Below, piece after piece: positions 6,595 through 15,151 of a stretch of DNA of 19,094 bases; positions within the stretch are counted from its first letter, which is position 1; every line of letters starts with the position of its first letter. Location of the stretch: assembly GCA_949346185.1 (NCBI GenBank), contig CASGVX010000007.1, forward strand, positions 1 through 19,094, written 5' to 3'. The DNA comes from an uncultured Lachnospiraceae bacterium (GTDB taxonomy: Bacteria; Bacillota; Clostridia; Lachnospirales; Lachnospiraceae). Under the pieces are notes generated by a model. It was not told the DNA's origin. It searched no databases and was given only the letters and a program-made list of their open reading frames with translations. A program made the position numbers and the translations under genes.

Positions 6595-8814
6595 ATGGAA
6601 ATGATATATCGGGCTTTCTTTTTTGTGGCATCTATGGCGTTGCTAATGGTTTTTGCGCTGCCTTTGGTGCTGCTTGCACGGCTGTTTATGAGAAGGCATG
6701 AAAGAAAATACATGATGTGGGAGTGGAGGCTATTGTACTTGCGGAGCTTATGCCCCTTCGCAATGACCAGCCTGCTTTTTGTGATTCCCCGCATAAGCCA
6801 TTATTATTATATGCTGTTGAATCGCCTAGGTTTTGCCATGCAGGGCGTGGGCGGCATGGTGTTTCATTGGAGCGATATCTTCAGGAGGCGTATCACTGCC
6901 ACTACCGCCTTTAAAGGATGCAGTGTAATCTGGGTTGCGGGCATGGCTATTTTGCTCCTCCATCTTGCCCTCACCCAGAGGAATCTGCGAAAATATTTTG
7001 CAAAGGCTGGGGAGATTGGTGAAAATATTTATGAATCCCCGGCTATTGAACTTCCCGTGCAATTAGGCGTTTTTCGGAAAAGGCTCTACCTTCCCAAAGG
7101 GTATCAAACAGGGGAGACTACTTGGCTGCTTCGCCACATGGAGAGCCGGAAAATGGAGCCCGTGCGTCGTTTTTTGGTGGTGTTCATCACGGTAGTGTAT
7201 TGGTTTAACCCCGTGATGTGGCTGTATTATTTTTTTTGGAATCGGGACAACGAGATTTGGTGCGATGAGAAGGTGATGACTCAGGTTTCGGATCGTTTCC
7301 GGCAGAAATATGCTCAGGGAATTTTGAATTTCCGAAAGAGGCAAACATACAGGAAGGATGAAGCTGGTAATTTGGCAGAGAAAAAATCTCCCAATATATA
7401 TTGTTTCCTAACTATTTTTGAGAGGAATCCGGAAGGTCGGGCAAAGAGAATGATGTATCAGAAATGGTATGCATCCGGCGGAGCACTGTCTGCGTATGGC
7501 TGCCTGCTGGCAACCTGCGCCCTGCTCTTTTTCTTGTCGCCATTGCAGAGGGTGTGGATGGAAGATAGCAAATCGGCATCGAGGAAGGGCGAGAAGACGG
7601 CAGAGAAATTATTTGAGGATGGAAAAAATCAGGTGATTGCCAAGGGAAGTACCCAGTCTCCCAATGGATTAAACCGGGTCATCCAGCTGGAGATGGGGGA
7701 GGGCGAGAAGGATGGCTCCGGGGGGGGCTACGATGGGAAATTTTCTCTGGTGATGTATGATGATGTGAAAAATAAAATAGACAGCATGGATATGGATGAA
7801 GTTTTCAGCAAATCGGTGATGAAGAGTTATCATTTTTCCGAGGGATATGAACTGGCAATCGGTGACTATAACGGAGACAGCATTCAGGAAATTATCTTGG
7901 GGCAGAAGCAGGCATTGACGGAGGCTGAATTTGGCAAATTGTTTGAGGGGGACAAGGATAAGCCGAAAATTCAGGATTCCCAAGTGTGCCAGTGCACTCT
8001 GGTCAATGTGGAGGAAAAGGAATTGAAGGTACTCCAAGAGGGGATTACTTCTGTGTCTCTGGAAAAGGATCGAGAGGAGTCGGTGAAATTTGCTGCAGCG
8101 GATGGGGTAGAGGGGGTATTTAGCGTTCCCATGGGCAGTAAGGAGCAGTATTATCAATGGAATAAGGATCAGGCTGCCTATGAGCCAAAGAATTACACGA
8201 AAGAAGATGTGGAAAAATTAAAGGAGCAGAGTGAGGATGGAGGAGATCCTCAGGCTCAGGGAGAGGCAAAGGATCACACGCTGGCGAAGGAGGATGGCGG
8301 CACGGCGATTATGGTATCCACAAAGCGAGATAGCACTTCCAGCGAGGAAATCCAGTCCGTCACTTTGTCGCCCAGAGGTTCTCAGGTACAATTCACGGAT
8401 GTGAAGGGATATTATTGCGACCTTTTGTGGGTGCCTGCCATGGGGGAGGATGCCAACCGTTATGCCCAGCTGATTTATAATGGCACTAAGTCCCGCACTT
8501 TTGTGATTTACGATACCCAGCGGAAGACGGCATATTATAGTCAGGAGGATGGGACAGAGAATTTGGGGAAATTATTTCAGCAGTTTCATGAAAATGATAT
8601 TGCGTTTTCGGAGAATAGCGCAGCGATATATAGCTTGAAGGAGAAAAATAACGATACATTGAAAATAGAGTTTTCCGCGGAGGCGGAAGGCGGCGTGACG
8701 GTAAAGGGCAGTTATGAGTACAACGTGCTGGAGAAGAAGAGTGCCAATCTGAGCTTTACCAGAGCAGTGAATAATGGAGAATCTACGGCAGCTCCCACGG
8801 TAGAGCCAGAGTAG
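6595..8814 (+). CDS. BlaR1/MecR1-type M56-like membrane protein with degenerate protease motif
   Basis: The 739-residue protein has hydrophobic segments at about 7-32, 52-66, 110-127, 192-213 and 294-317. It also has the M56 family landmarks SPAIELPVQLGVFRKRLYLP (149-168) and VYWFNPVMWLYYFFWNRDNE followed by WCDEKV (223-228). In active BlaR1 relatives a zinc-binding HExxH precedes the YWFNP segment; here the corresponding stretch reads RHMESRKMEPVRR (180-192), so HExxH is absent and proteolysis is unlikely. After the last helix about 420 residues would lie outside the cell, including an FG-GAP/EF-hand-like loop GDYNGDSIQEIILG (about 417-430). GAGGA lies seven bases before the ATG. No BlaI/MecI repressor gene is adjacent. 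A sensor or envelope-related role is an inference. Confidence 0.75.
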   Translation: MEMIYRAFFFVASMALLMVFALPLVLLARLFMRRHERKYMMWEWRLLYLRSLCPFAMTSLLFVIPRISHYYYMLLNRLGFAMQGVGGMVFHWSDIFRRRITATTAFKGCSVIWVAGMAILLLHLALTQRNLRKYFAKAGEIGENIYESPAIELPVQLGVFRKRLYLPKGYQTGETTWLLRHMESRKMEPVRRFLVVFITVVYWFNPVMWLYYFFWNRDNEIWCDEKVMTQVSDRFRQKYAQGILNFRKRQTYRKDEAGNLAEKKSPNIYCFLTIFERNPEGRAKRMMYQKWYASGGALSAYGCLLATCALLFFLSPLQRVWMEDSKSASRKGEKTAEKLFEDGKNQVIAKGSTQSPNGLNRVIQLEMGEGEKDGSGGGYDGKFSLVMYDDVKNKIDSMDMDEVFSKSVMKSYHFSEGYELAIGDYNGDSIQEIILGQKQALTEAEFGKLFEGDKDKPKIQDSQVCQCTLVNVEEKELKVLQEGITSVSLEKDREESVKFAAADGVEGVFSVPMGSKEQYYQWNKDQAAYEPKNYTKEDVEKLKEQSEDGGDPQAQGEAKDHTLAKEDGGTAIMVSTKRDSTSSEEIQSVTLSPRGSQVQFTDVKGYYCDLLWVPAMGEDANRYAQLIYNGTKSRTFVIYDTQRKTAYYSQEDGTENLGKLFQQFHENDIAFSENSAAIYSLKEKNNDTLKIEFSAEAEGGVTVKGSYEYNVLEKKSANLSFTRAVNNGESTAAPTVEPE

Positions 8815-8854
8815 GGGCAATGGGGAGCGGCGGAAGGAAGAAGACATGCAGCAC

Positions 8855-8904
8855 CCTCCAAAAAAAGGGCGGCACCGTTATGGATGCCGCCCTTTTTTTG
8901 GAGG
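8855..8904. terminator. Bidirectional rho-independent terminator
   Basis: Perfect 20-bp arms (8855-8874 and 8885-8904) with a 10-base loop: each arm combines CCTCC, seven A and GGGCGGCA, or the complement. A GC stem flanked by A and T tracts terminates on both strands, as expected between the convergent M56-like and ABC genes. Confidence 0.93.
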
Positions 8905-8938
8905 TCGATGTCCCCGACACTCCGCACTGGCGCATAAC

Positions 8939-10876
8939 TTACTTTGCCGCCAGTGCCGCCGGAGGACGGGACAGGATACTTCTCACAGGAAGTATGCTGA
9001 TGATTAAGTTCAATAGATACATGACGAATAGCAGCAACAGCACGCACCACCAAGGGAAGATCATGCCCAGCTCCAGAGAAGGAATGGAGCCGATGAATCG
9101 AATCACGCCGCTGGTTATCAGCACGGCAGGGAGCACCGTGTATGAGGTGACGAGGAACATTTCCAGCAGATAAGCCTGGATAATGCTGTTTTTCTCAATG
9201 CCGATCAGCCGGTATACCGTCAGTTCCTCGGTGCGGGCGGATACGTTGGACTTTACCATAAAATAGATGATAAACAGGGAGATGATTACCGCCGCTATTG
9301 CGATTAAATTGCGGGAGGAAACGGAATCCTCTCGGCTCTTCTCGTATTTTGCCATCTGTCCCTTGTTCGGATTAATTAATGCAATCAAAAGGCCTTCCTT
9401 ATATTCGTTCGCAAATTGACGGAGTTCTTTGATTGCTTTGTTGGGATTCTTCGTATATACCTGAAATTGACTGGTTCCAATGATATAGTCGTTTCGGATG
9501 GTCAGGCAGTCTAAATCATTTAGCACATAGTCTACGTTAAATTCATCAGGGAAGTTCCCCATGATTTCATATTCCCTTCCGTTTGCCATATGGAAGGAGC
9601 TGGTCTTTCGCATATCGTAATCCTCATATTTGGTCTGTGCCATTAGGAGTTCTCCTGTTTTCAGGTTCAAGTCATCATACTTACCTGGATATTTCTTCTG
9701 CAGCTGGCTTACGCTTGCGATAGAATACCCACCTACCGTCAATCCCAGTGCCTTGTTTTGGGAAATATAGATGCTGGGCTCGTTGGTATTGCAGATTCCC
9801 ACTACTTCCAGCTGATCAGAAGTGATAGTATTGGTCAGCTTAGCATGAAGGAAATCTTCGGGCTTGGAAAATATGGTCTGGTATGGATTTTCCTTGTCCA
9901 TAAAGCGGTCAATCAGCCACTGGTCTACTACGATTTCCGAGATGTCTTTCGGCATTCTGCCATAGACCAGATCCTTTTCTGAAAGATGCTTGACATCCAC
10001 ATAGGACATGTCCTCAAACTCCACATTCAGGCTGTTAAGCTGGTTGAATCCATCATAGTGGAGAAGAAGTTTTCCTCCCGTGGATTTGAAAACGTCCGAA
10101 TAGTCTCCCGATATAAAGTGCTTTTCAAAGAATCCCCGCACGGAGCGGTAAAAATCTGAATCTTCCATTTCATATTCCGGCTCGAAACTGATATTGATAT
10201 AGTGGGAATCATTTTTCAGCACGGAGCGCTCGTTGTAGAAGAAATTATTGGTAAAGTTCGCTAGGCTGATGGTCATCATGACACCCGTGAGAAGAAGGAT
10301 TCCGATGATAAATGCCTGTTTTTTTCCCATGAGCCGGATATTTTCGATAGCCAATTTCCAGATTTCCCGGAAGCCAAGCCTTGCGGAAGTATGGTTTTTC
10401 AGCCGGGGCAGAGAAAACTCAAAGTTCTCCACTTCCGTCATCTCTACATTGGGGCGGTGGGTATGAAGCATCTCGCAGCCTGCTTCCGCGCCCGCAAGAA
10501 TCACATCGCAGTCTGTCAGATTCTGGATGTAAAGTTTTCCGTGCTTCCATGCCAGATTTAATCTGATGGGCGTATGATTTTCGGATTCCTCTGGATTATC
10601 ATATAAGCAAATAAAGGCGCCATCCTCAGAAAAGAGGTGTTCCTCTTCCAAATCCTTCAGGTAAATATTGCCGTCGTCCATCCGCTCGTAGGCATCTTCC
10701 TTTGCATTCATGTAGTCCTTGGTAATTTCCCCATCCCGAATCTCGATAATGCGGTCTGCAAAAAAATTGGCAATTCGCCGCTCGTGGGATACCAGGATCA
10801 CGAGACATTCCCTTGCGATATTCTTCAGAATGCTCATGGTGCGCAGGGTGTTTTCCTCGTCCAAGTTGCCCGTTGG
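8939..10876 (-). pseudogene. ABC transporter ATP-binding/permease (FtsX-like) protein, 5'-truncated
   Basis: The frame begins, after an in-frame stop at 10889-10891, in the middle of an ABC ATPase: PTGNLDEENT is the end of the Walker B/D-loop region (family consensus DEPTGNLD), and ILVSHE is the switch histidine. Walker A, the Q-loop and the LSGGQ signature are missing. About 110 residues of linker follow, then an FtsX-type permease with one helix near residues 181-205, a large extracytoplasmic domain, and three helices at the C-terminus ending in a typical PVRSILSRPPAALAAK tail. Such fusions export peptides or give bacitracin-type resistance. Homology stops at the Pro codon (10874-10876), where the adjacent chemotaxis receptor fragment begins on the other strand. 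Without the nucleotide-binding core it cannot be a working transporter on its own. The only in-frame start near the 5' end would be a TTG. Confidence 0.8.
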
Positions 10877-11616
10877 AGAAGACGGAAGTCATTCAGGAAC
10901 ATATTGGCAGGGTGGAGGGAATTTCTAAAACGATTTCAGAGGATATGCGAGTGGCAGACCAAGAGATTGTGGCTGGACATGACAATCTGCACAACTTGAT
11001 GGAGCAGGTGGAGCAGACGAATGTGGCGGGAAGAAAAGCCACGGATGAGTTGAGGAAGCTGAGTGAATATGCAGAGAAAATGGGAACTATTATCAGCGTC
11101 ATAGAGGGCGTTACCACCCAGACCAGTTTGCTTTCCCTAAATGCCAGCATTGAGGCGGCAAGGGCAGGGGAGGCTGGAAAAGGCTTTGCGGTGGTAGCCG
11201 GGGAGATATCTTCTTTGGCGGGGCAGACCAGCGAAGCCACCACGGAGATTACCTCCATCATTCAGAATATTTCACAAGAGATTCAGGAAGTGGTTGACGC
11301 CATCAACAACCTTGTGGAATACAATCATGTACAGGGAAAGAAAGCGTCCCGGACTGCAGAGAGCTTCCAGAGCGTGGAGCGGGTTTCCGGCGATATTCAG
11401 GCTCAGGCTCAGAACCTTGCCATTGCTGTGGGAGAGCTGGCAGGGGCAAATGCGGGGATTATTGAGAATATCCAGACAGTATCAGCCATCACCGAGGAGG
11501 TGACAGCGCATTCCAGCGAGACCTTCGCAAGCAGCGAGCAGAATGATAACACTGCTTCGGAAGTGATGGATATGGTGACAGAACTTCATGATTTGGCGCA
11601 ACAGTTAGAAGAATAG
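10873..11616 (+). pseudogene. Methyl-accepting chemotaxis protein, 5'-truncated signalling domain
   Basis: From LEKTEVIQEH to the stop at 11614-11616 the frame encodes the cytoplasmic half of a chemoreceptor. It is a long alternating helix containing the highly conserved hairpin tip (LSLNASIEAARAGEAGKGF then AVVAGEISSLAGQTSEA), which contacts CheA and CheW, followed by the returning helix. The ligand-binding domain, membrane helices and HAMP region are absent. Upstream of 10873 the open frame continues only into antisense ABC sequence (ECSWCAGCFPRPSC), which is not receptor sequence. The loss coincides to within a few bases with the loss of the ABC gene's 5' end. Unless a fortuitous start is used, the remnant is not expressed as a receptor. 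Its presence suggests a lineage that is or was motile. Confidence 0.82.
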
Positions 11617-11622
11617 GGGGAA

Positions 11623-12135
11623 ATGATGACAAAGCGAGAGAAGGCGATGGCGCATTTTCGAGAGGGATATAATTGCTCCCAGTCGGTGTTTCTTGCATAT
11701 GCGGAGGACTATGGAGTTGCTCCGGAAATGGCATGTCGGATAGCGGCCTCCTTCGGGGCGGGCATGGGACGGATGCGGGAGATCTGCGGCGCATTTTCAG
11801 GGATGCTTTTGGTGGCCGGGCTGGAAACGGGAGCCACTCAGGGAAAGGATGCTGCCGGCAAGAAGGCAAATTATGATGTGGTGCAGATGCTTGCCAGACG
11901 TTACCGCGAGCAGAATGGCGGAGACAGCATCTATTGCAAGGAATTGCTGGGGCTTGTTCCCAGAAAGGGGCAGGAAGCGTCTTCAGGATTGGGGGCAGAT
12001 TTGAAGATGGCGGAGTTCACAGACACCATCCCGGAGGCTAGGACGGAGAATTATTATAAAAAAAGGCCCTGCCCGGAACTCATTGGCTTGGCCTGTGATA
12101 TTTTAGATGAATTTCTCAAGGAGCAGAGGAGATGA
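11623..12135 (+). CDS. C_GCAxxG_C_C family protein (probable redox/metal-associated)
   Basis: The 170-residue protein matches the C_GCAxxG_C_C family: Cys18 in GYNCSQSV, the glycine-rich FGAGMGRMREICGAFSG block (44-60, Cys55), Cys105 in CKELLG, and C-terminal Cys150 and Cys158. Members of this family are often found beside redox or oxidoreductase genes; biochemical function is unproven. There is no signal peptide. A run of five G at 11616-11620 serves as ribosome site; the second ATG (11626) has better spacing than the first (11623). The gene starts six bases after the chemoreceptor fragment and was probably cotranscribed with it, so the upstream deletion may have removed its promoter. Confidence 0.85.
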   Translation: MMTKREKAMAHFREGYNCSQSVFLAYAEDYGVAPEMACRIAASFGAGMGRMREICGAFSGMLLVAGLETGATQGKDAAGKKANYDVVQMLARRYREQNGGDSIYCKELLGLVPRKGQEASSGLGADLKMAEFTDTIPEARTENYYKKRPCPELIGLACDILDEFLKEQRR

Positions 12136-12175
12136 AAAGGGGGCAAAGTTCCCTTTGGCATAGCGTCCCTTTTCA
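12133..12175. terminator. Terminator-like hairpin between convergent genes
   Basis: TGAAAAGGG (12133-12141) pairs with CCCTTTTCA (12167-12175); inside lies a second small hairpin CAAAG-TTCC-CTTTG. The outer arms overlap the stop codons of both the C_GCAxxG gene and the AraC gene, and the T-rich right arm suits termination of the plus-strand unit. Confidence 0.55.
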
Positions 12176-13045
12176 TTCCCTCCATTTTTTACGAAATTCT
12201 GTAGGCGTTACGCCCTCTACTTTCTTAAATGTCTTTAGAAAATGGTTGCTGTCATTTATGCCGCAGGCAGAGGCAATTTCACTGGTACTCAAGTCGGAAA
12301 AACGCAGCAATTCCTTAGCGCGAGTGATGCGCAGCTTGGTCAGGTAGGAAGAAATGCCCTCCCCATACCTCTGCTTAAATTCCCTGCTGAGATAGTATTT
12401 GCTCATATAGAACTGCTTGGACAGCCTCTCTAGGGAACAGGGCTGCATGTAATTCTTTTCCAGATAAGCCTGAATCTCGCCTAATTTTTGATCCGTGGTG
12501 ATATGCTGGAAAGATTTTTTCCGCTGCTTCTGGCAAGTAATCAATTCCGTTAATAATGTGGTGATCAGATGGTGATTCTTCAGCTCGTAGTAAATAGGCT
12601 TGTCCTGGGTGTTTTGAAATATTTCTCTCAGGGTATCCATGGTGTTCATGGGATTTTCCGGATAAAAAATATTCTCGCAGCGCTGAGTGAAATATTCATA
12701 AAACTGATTTGCAGGCTTTCCATTGAAATGCACCCAGATCAGTTCCCAAGGGTTTCCCTCTAGGGCTTCGTGGGTGTATGGCTGCTGGCAGTTTATGTAG
12801 AAGCAGGCGCCAGAATATACCTTGACTTTCTTATTGCGGTAAGTAAAGAATCCTTCTCCCGATAGCACGTAAATGATAAGGTAGGAGTCCATTTTTTCCC
12901 GATGGCTGACATTAGGCTTTCTGTTTTTTAAAAGCCCCGTTTCCTGTACATATAAAAAATCTTCTTTAATATCTGCACCGGGGGTATCAATAAACCGCTG
13001 AGCGGATATCGCATCATTCTTTTGTTCAAACATGGGCGTGGTCAT
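12173..13045 (-). CDS. AraC family transcriptional regulator
   Basis: The protein has a cupin-type sensor domain at about residues 30-140 (IIYVLSGEGFFTYRNKKVKVYSG is diagnostic, with WELIWVHFNG after it). A two-helix-turn-helix AraC domain follows at about 190-290 (LERLSKQFYMSKYYLSREFKQ and then ASACGINDSNHFLKTFKKVEGVTP). Such regulators usually sense sugars or other small molecules and activate nearby catabolic or transport genes. None of those are visible here, so the target is unknown. Start: ATG at 13043-13045 with GAGGAGG four bases upstream; a GTG one codon earlier is too close to the ribosome site. It lies 62 bases downstream of the lipoprotein gene on the same strand and may be cotranscribed with it. 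Confidence 0.92.
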   Translation of the reverse strand: MTTPMFEQKNDAISAQRFIDTPGADIKEDFLYVQETGLLKNRKPNVSHREKMDSYLIIYVLSGEGFFTYRNKKVKVYSGACFYINCQQPYTHEALEGNPWELIWVHFNGKPANQFYEYFTQRCENIFYPENPMNTMDTLREIFQNTQDKPIYYELKNHHLITTLLTELITCQKQRKKSFQHITTDQKLGEIQAYLEKNYMQPCSLERLSKQFYMSKYYLSREFKQRYGEGISSYLTKLRITRAKELLRFSDLSTSEIASACGINDSNHFLKTFKKVEGVTPTEFRKKWRE

Positions 13046-13107
13046 CACTCCTCCTCTGGGAATGGATATGATATGCTATTTCCAGCGAATCATCTGTTGA
13101 CAAGGTA

Positions 13108-13707
13108 TTATTTAGCGGAAAAAACGATTGCCTCGCTTTTGGTGCCGATGCGGATTCTGCAGGATTTCAGGTCTTTTGCCACCTTCTTGGGCACATCGAA
13201 TGCGATAATGCCGCTCTTCTTAGAAAGCGGATTGATGCTTTTGGCTGCCATGTCCTTATCGTAGCCGGTGATGGAGGAAGGCTGGTATTCATAATTGTCT
13301 TTGTAAATGAGCTTTGCCGTCATCATGGTATCCTCTCGTCCCACGCGAGGCAGGAAGGTTGCTTCCTTCTTTCCATCGTTTGTTACGCTGAGCGTGGCAA
13401 GTACCAGAAGGTTTCCATCAGATGCCTTCGCTTCCATATATTTGCTTGTCTTGATGGTCTTCTTTGTGCTCAGTTTCTTTACCGTGAATTTCCAGTCGCC
13501 TACTTTTCCAGTCTTCTTCATGGCAAGAGCGGTCTCCTTAGGCGCCGGCGTGGCTGTTGGGCCATTGGGCGTGGATGTTGCGTCAGACTGCTCCGAAATT
13601 TCTTTGGCCGTGTCTGCCAGTTTCTTTACGGCTGAACCGCCGCAGCCCGTGAGGGTGGCCGCTGACAATGCCGTACACAAAGTGATTGCGAGTATTTTTT
13701 TCTTCAT
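13108..13707 (-). CDS. DUF4352 domain lipoprotein
   Basis: The 199-residue product begins MKKKILAITL with a hydrophobic core and the lipobox LTGC, giving lipidation at Cys22. A Ser/Thr/Pro-rich linker (about 40-60) follows and then a beta-rich domain (about 65-199) with the DUF4352 pattern: GDWKFTVKK, NLLVLATLSVTNDGKKEA and a C-terminal IAFDVPKKV segment. These Ig-like domains are found in surface lipoproteins of Firmicutes. Some are implicated in cell-envelope stress or secretion, but no specific role can be assigned here. GAGGAGAA lies five or so bases before the ATG, and a near-consensus promoter overlaps the end of the upstream dGTPase gene, so it is independently transcribed. Confidence 0.88.
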   Translation of the reverse strand: MKKKILAITLCTALSAATLTGCGGSAVKKLADTAKEISEQSDATSTPNGPTATPAPKETALAMKKTGKVGDWKFTVKKLSTKKTIKTSKYMEAKASDGNLLVLATLSVTNDGKKEATFLPRVGREDTMMTAKLIYKDNYEYQPSSITGYDKDMAAKSINPLSKKSGIIAFDVPKKVAKDLKSCRIRIGTKSEAIVFSAK

Positions 13708-13761
13708 TTTCTTCTCCTCATTTCTATGCTTTGCTTGTATTGGTGAATAATAACCGCAGAC

Positions 13762-13790
13762 ATTCTAACAAATTTGCAGAAAAATGTCAA
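13762..13790 (-). promoter_or_regulatory. Predicted sigma-A promoter for the DUF4352 lipoprotein
   Basis: On the minus strand TTGACA (13785-13790), a 17-base spacer and TAGAAT (13762-13767). The -35 box overlaps the stop codon of the dGTPase gene. Confidence 0.75.
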
Positions 13791-14998
13791 TCATGGAAGT
13801 ATCCTTGGTAGGTCACTTGATAGCGTCCCTTTGGAAAAAGGTGGCGGTACAAATCAATCATATAATCGTCTGTCATGGCGGCGATAAAGTCTACCACCAT
13901 GTCATCTGGCGGCGTCTCCCGATAATCAGGGCAGTCCTTCCCCTTTCTGGCATACTTGGTGATATCTTCAATGTATGCAATGTGGTGCCGATAGAAGATG
14001 CTATGCTCATCCATGCTTTTGGCATCCTTCAGAAGTTGAAAATAAAGTTCTTCCATCATGGGATTCAGGACGTCCTGATAAATGCGGTCGGTCTTTTCGT
14101 CTCTATAAATCCAGTCGCTATTCTCTGTCTTTGCCTTGGAAAATTCCTCAAAGTAGTCTTCATCCATGCGCAGATAATCTTTGCCATAACTATTCTCGAT
14201 AATATTTACGATCATATTGTTGATAATCTCTGCGTTGGTGGTGCCGATGATATTTCCCTTGTAATTTGGCTCTTGAGGAAATAAATTCAGCTTCATGGCA
14301 TCCTGCCTGTCCTTGCCCAGATAGGCAATGATATCGGAAACTCGCATGACGCACCCTTCCAAGGTGGCGGGAACCTGTTTTTTCACAGCAGATTCCTCCG
14401 TATAGCAGAGTTCTACTTTCTTATCTAATATGTGAAAATCCGCATAGGGCTGGGGGCGATATTCTTCCAGTTCCATTTCCCCATTGTGGCACAGGATGCC
14501 ATCCAAGGTCTGCAGGCTTAGGTTCTGCACGCAGATGGTGTCCAGCAGCCGCACGCTATGTACATTGTGGTTGAAGTACCTCCCGGTATTGCCATGATAG
14601 AGTTCATTTAGCTTGCGTTCTCCCGCATGGCCGAAAGGGGTGTGCCCGATGTCGTGTCCTAGGGAAATGGCCTCGATCAAATCGCAGTTAAGCCCCAGCA
14701 TGGAGCCGATATTCCGGGCAATGCGGGATACAAGCTGGACGTGGAGCGCCCGCCGGGAAATGTCATCATTTTTATAGAGGGAAAATACTTGGGTTTTGTC
14801 GGAATAACGGTTGTAAAAGGGCAGATGCATTATCTTTTCCGTGTCCCGCACGAAAGCCGGCCGCCACAATTTTGGCTGGTCGTGGGTTTCGTCCCGCCGC
14901 AGGATATCTTTGTCTCGAAAGGCATGGGGATTAATCCAGTGCTTTTCCCTGTCTTCCTTGATTTGCTCTTGCAGTTCGTCTGCCATATCGTGATACAT
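13787..14998 (-). CDS. dgt: dGTPase-family HD-domain deoxynucleoside triphosphate triphosphohydrolase
   Basis: The 403-residue protein has the HD-superfamily metal ligands in dGTPase order: His86 (RALHVQLVSRIARNIG), His115-Asp116 (LGHDIGHTPFGHAGE) and Asp222 (RVSDIIAYLGKD). dGTPases hydrolyse dNTPs to the nucleoside and tripolyphosphate. In bacteria they tune dNTP pools, and some relatives limit phage replication by depleting dNTPs. Sequence alone cannot tell substrate preference. The N-terminus (RDTEKIMHLPFYNRYSDKTQVF) is typical. The ATG at 14996-14998 has GGAGG seven bases upstream. It lies downstream of trmO in the same direction, separated by a short foldback element at 15061-15110. Confidence 0.9.
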   Translation of the reverse strand: MYHDMADELQEQIKEDREKHWINPHAFRDKDILRRDETHDQPKLWRPAFVRDTEKIMHLPFYNRYSDKTQVFSLYKNDDISRRALHVQLVSRIARNIGSMLGLNCDLIEAISLGHDIGHTPFGHAGERKLNELYHGNTGRYFNHNVHSVRLLDTICVQNLSLQTLDGILCHNGEMELEEYRPQPYADFHILDKKVELCYTEESAVKKQVPATLEGCVMRVSDIIAYLGKDRQDAMKLNLFPQEPNYKGNIIGTTNAEIINNMIVNIIENSYGKDYLRMDEDYFEEFSKAKTENSDWIYRDEKTDRIYQDVLNPMMEELYFQLLKDAKSMDEHSIFYRHHIAYIEDITKYARKGKDCPDYRETPPDDMVVDFIAAMTDDYMIDLYRHLFPKGRYQVTYQGYFHD

Positions 14999-15060
14999 CC
15001 TAAGTCCTCCTAAAAAAACTTACCCATATTATTACTTGTGACTGTAATTTGCTATGATGT

Positions 15061-15110
15061 ATTACTTCGGAAGTTAAATATCGCAAGATTTTGCTTACCG
15101 CCGAAGTAAT
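15061..15110. mobile_element. Short foldback (MITE-like) element, 50 bp
   Basis: Bounded by perfect 10-bp terminal inverted repeats ATTACTTCGG (15061-15070) and CCGAAGTAAT (15101-15110). The interior includes GCAA-GATT-TTGC, a small hairpin. The same termini bound the element at 16631-16787, and the left 20 or so bases of both resemble each other. It looks like an internally deleted family member. It lies between trmO and the dGTPase gene. No transposase is encoded. Confidence 0.65.
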
Positions 15111-15151
15111 AGTTACTTTGAATAGCAACATGTTGTACGAGGCTACTATTG

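Noticed and set aside
6595..8814. Functional BlaR1 beta-lactam sensor
   Set aside because: There is no HExxH motif, no penicillin-binding SxxK domain that I can see, and no adjacent BlaI or beta-lactamase gene.
10813..10872. Chemoreceptor start at the ATG at 10813
   Set aside because: The first 20 residues from that ATG are the antisense of conserved ABC ATPase sequence and have no receptor similarity or ribosome site.
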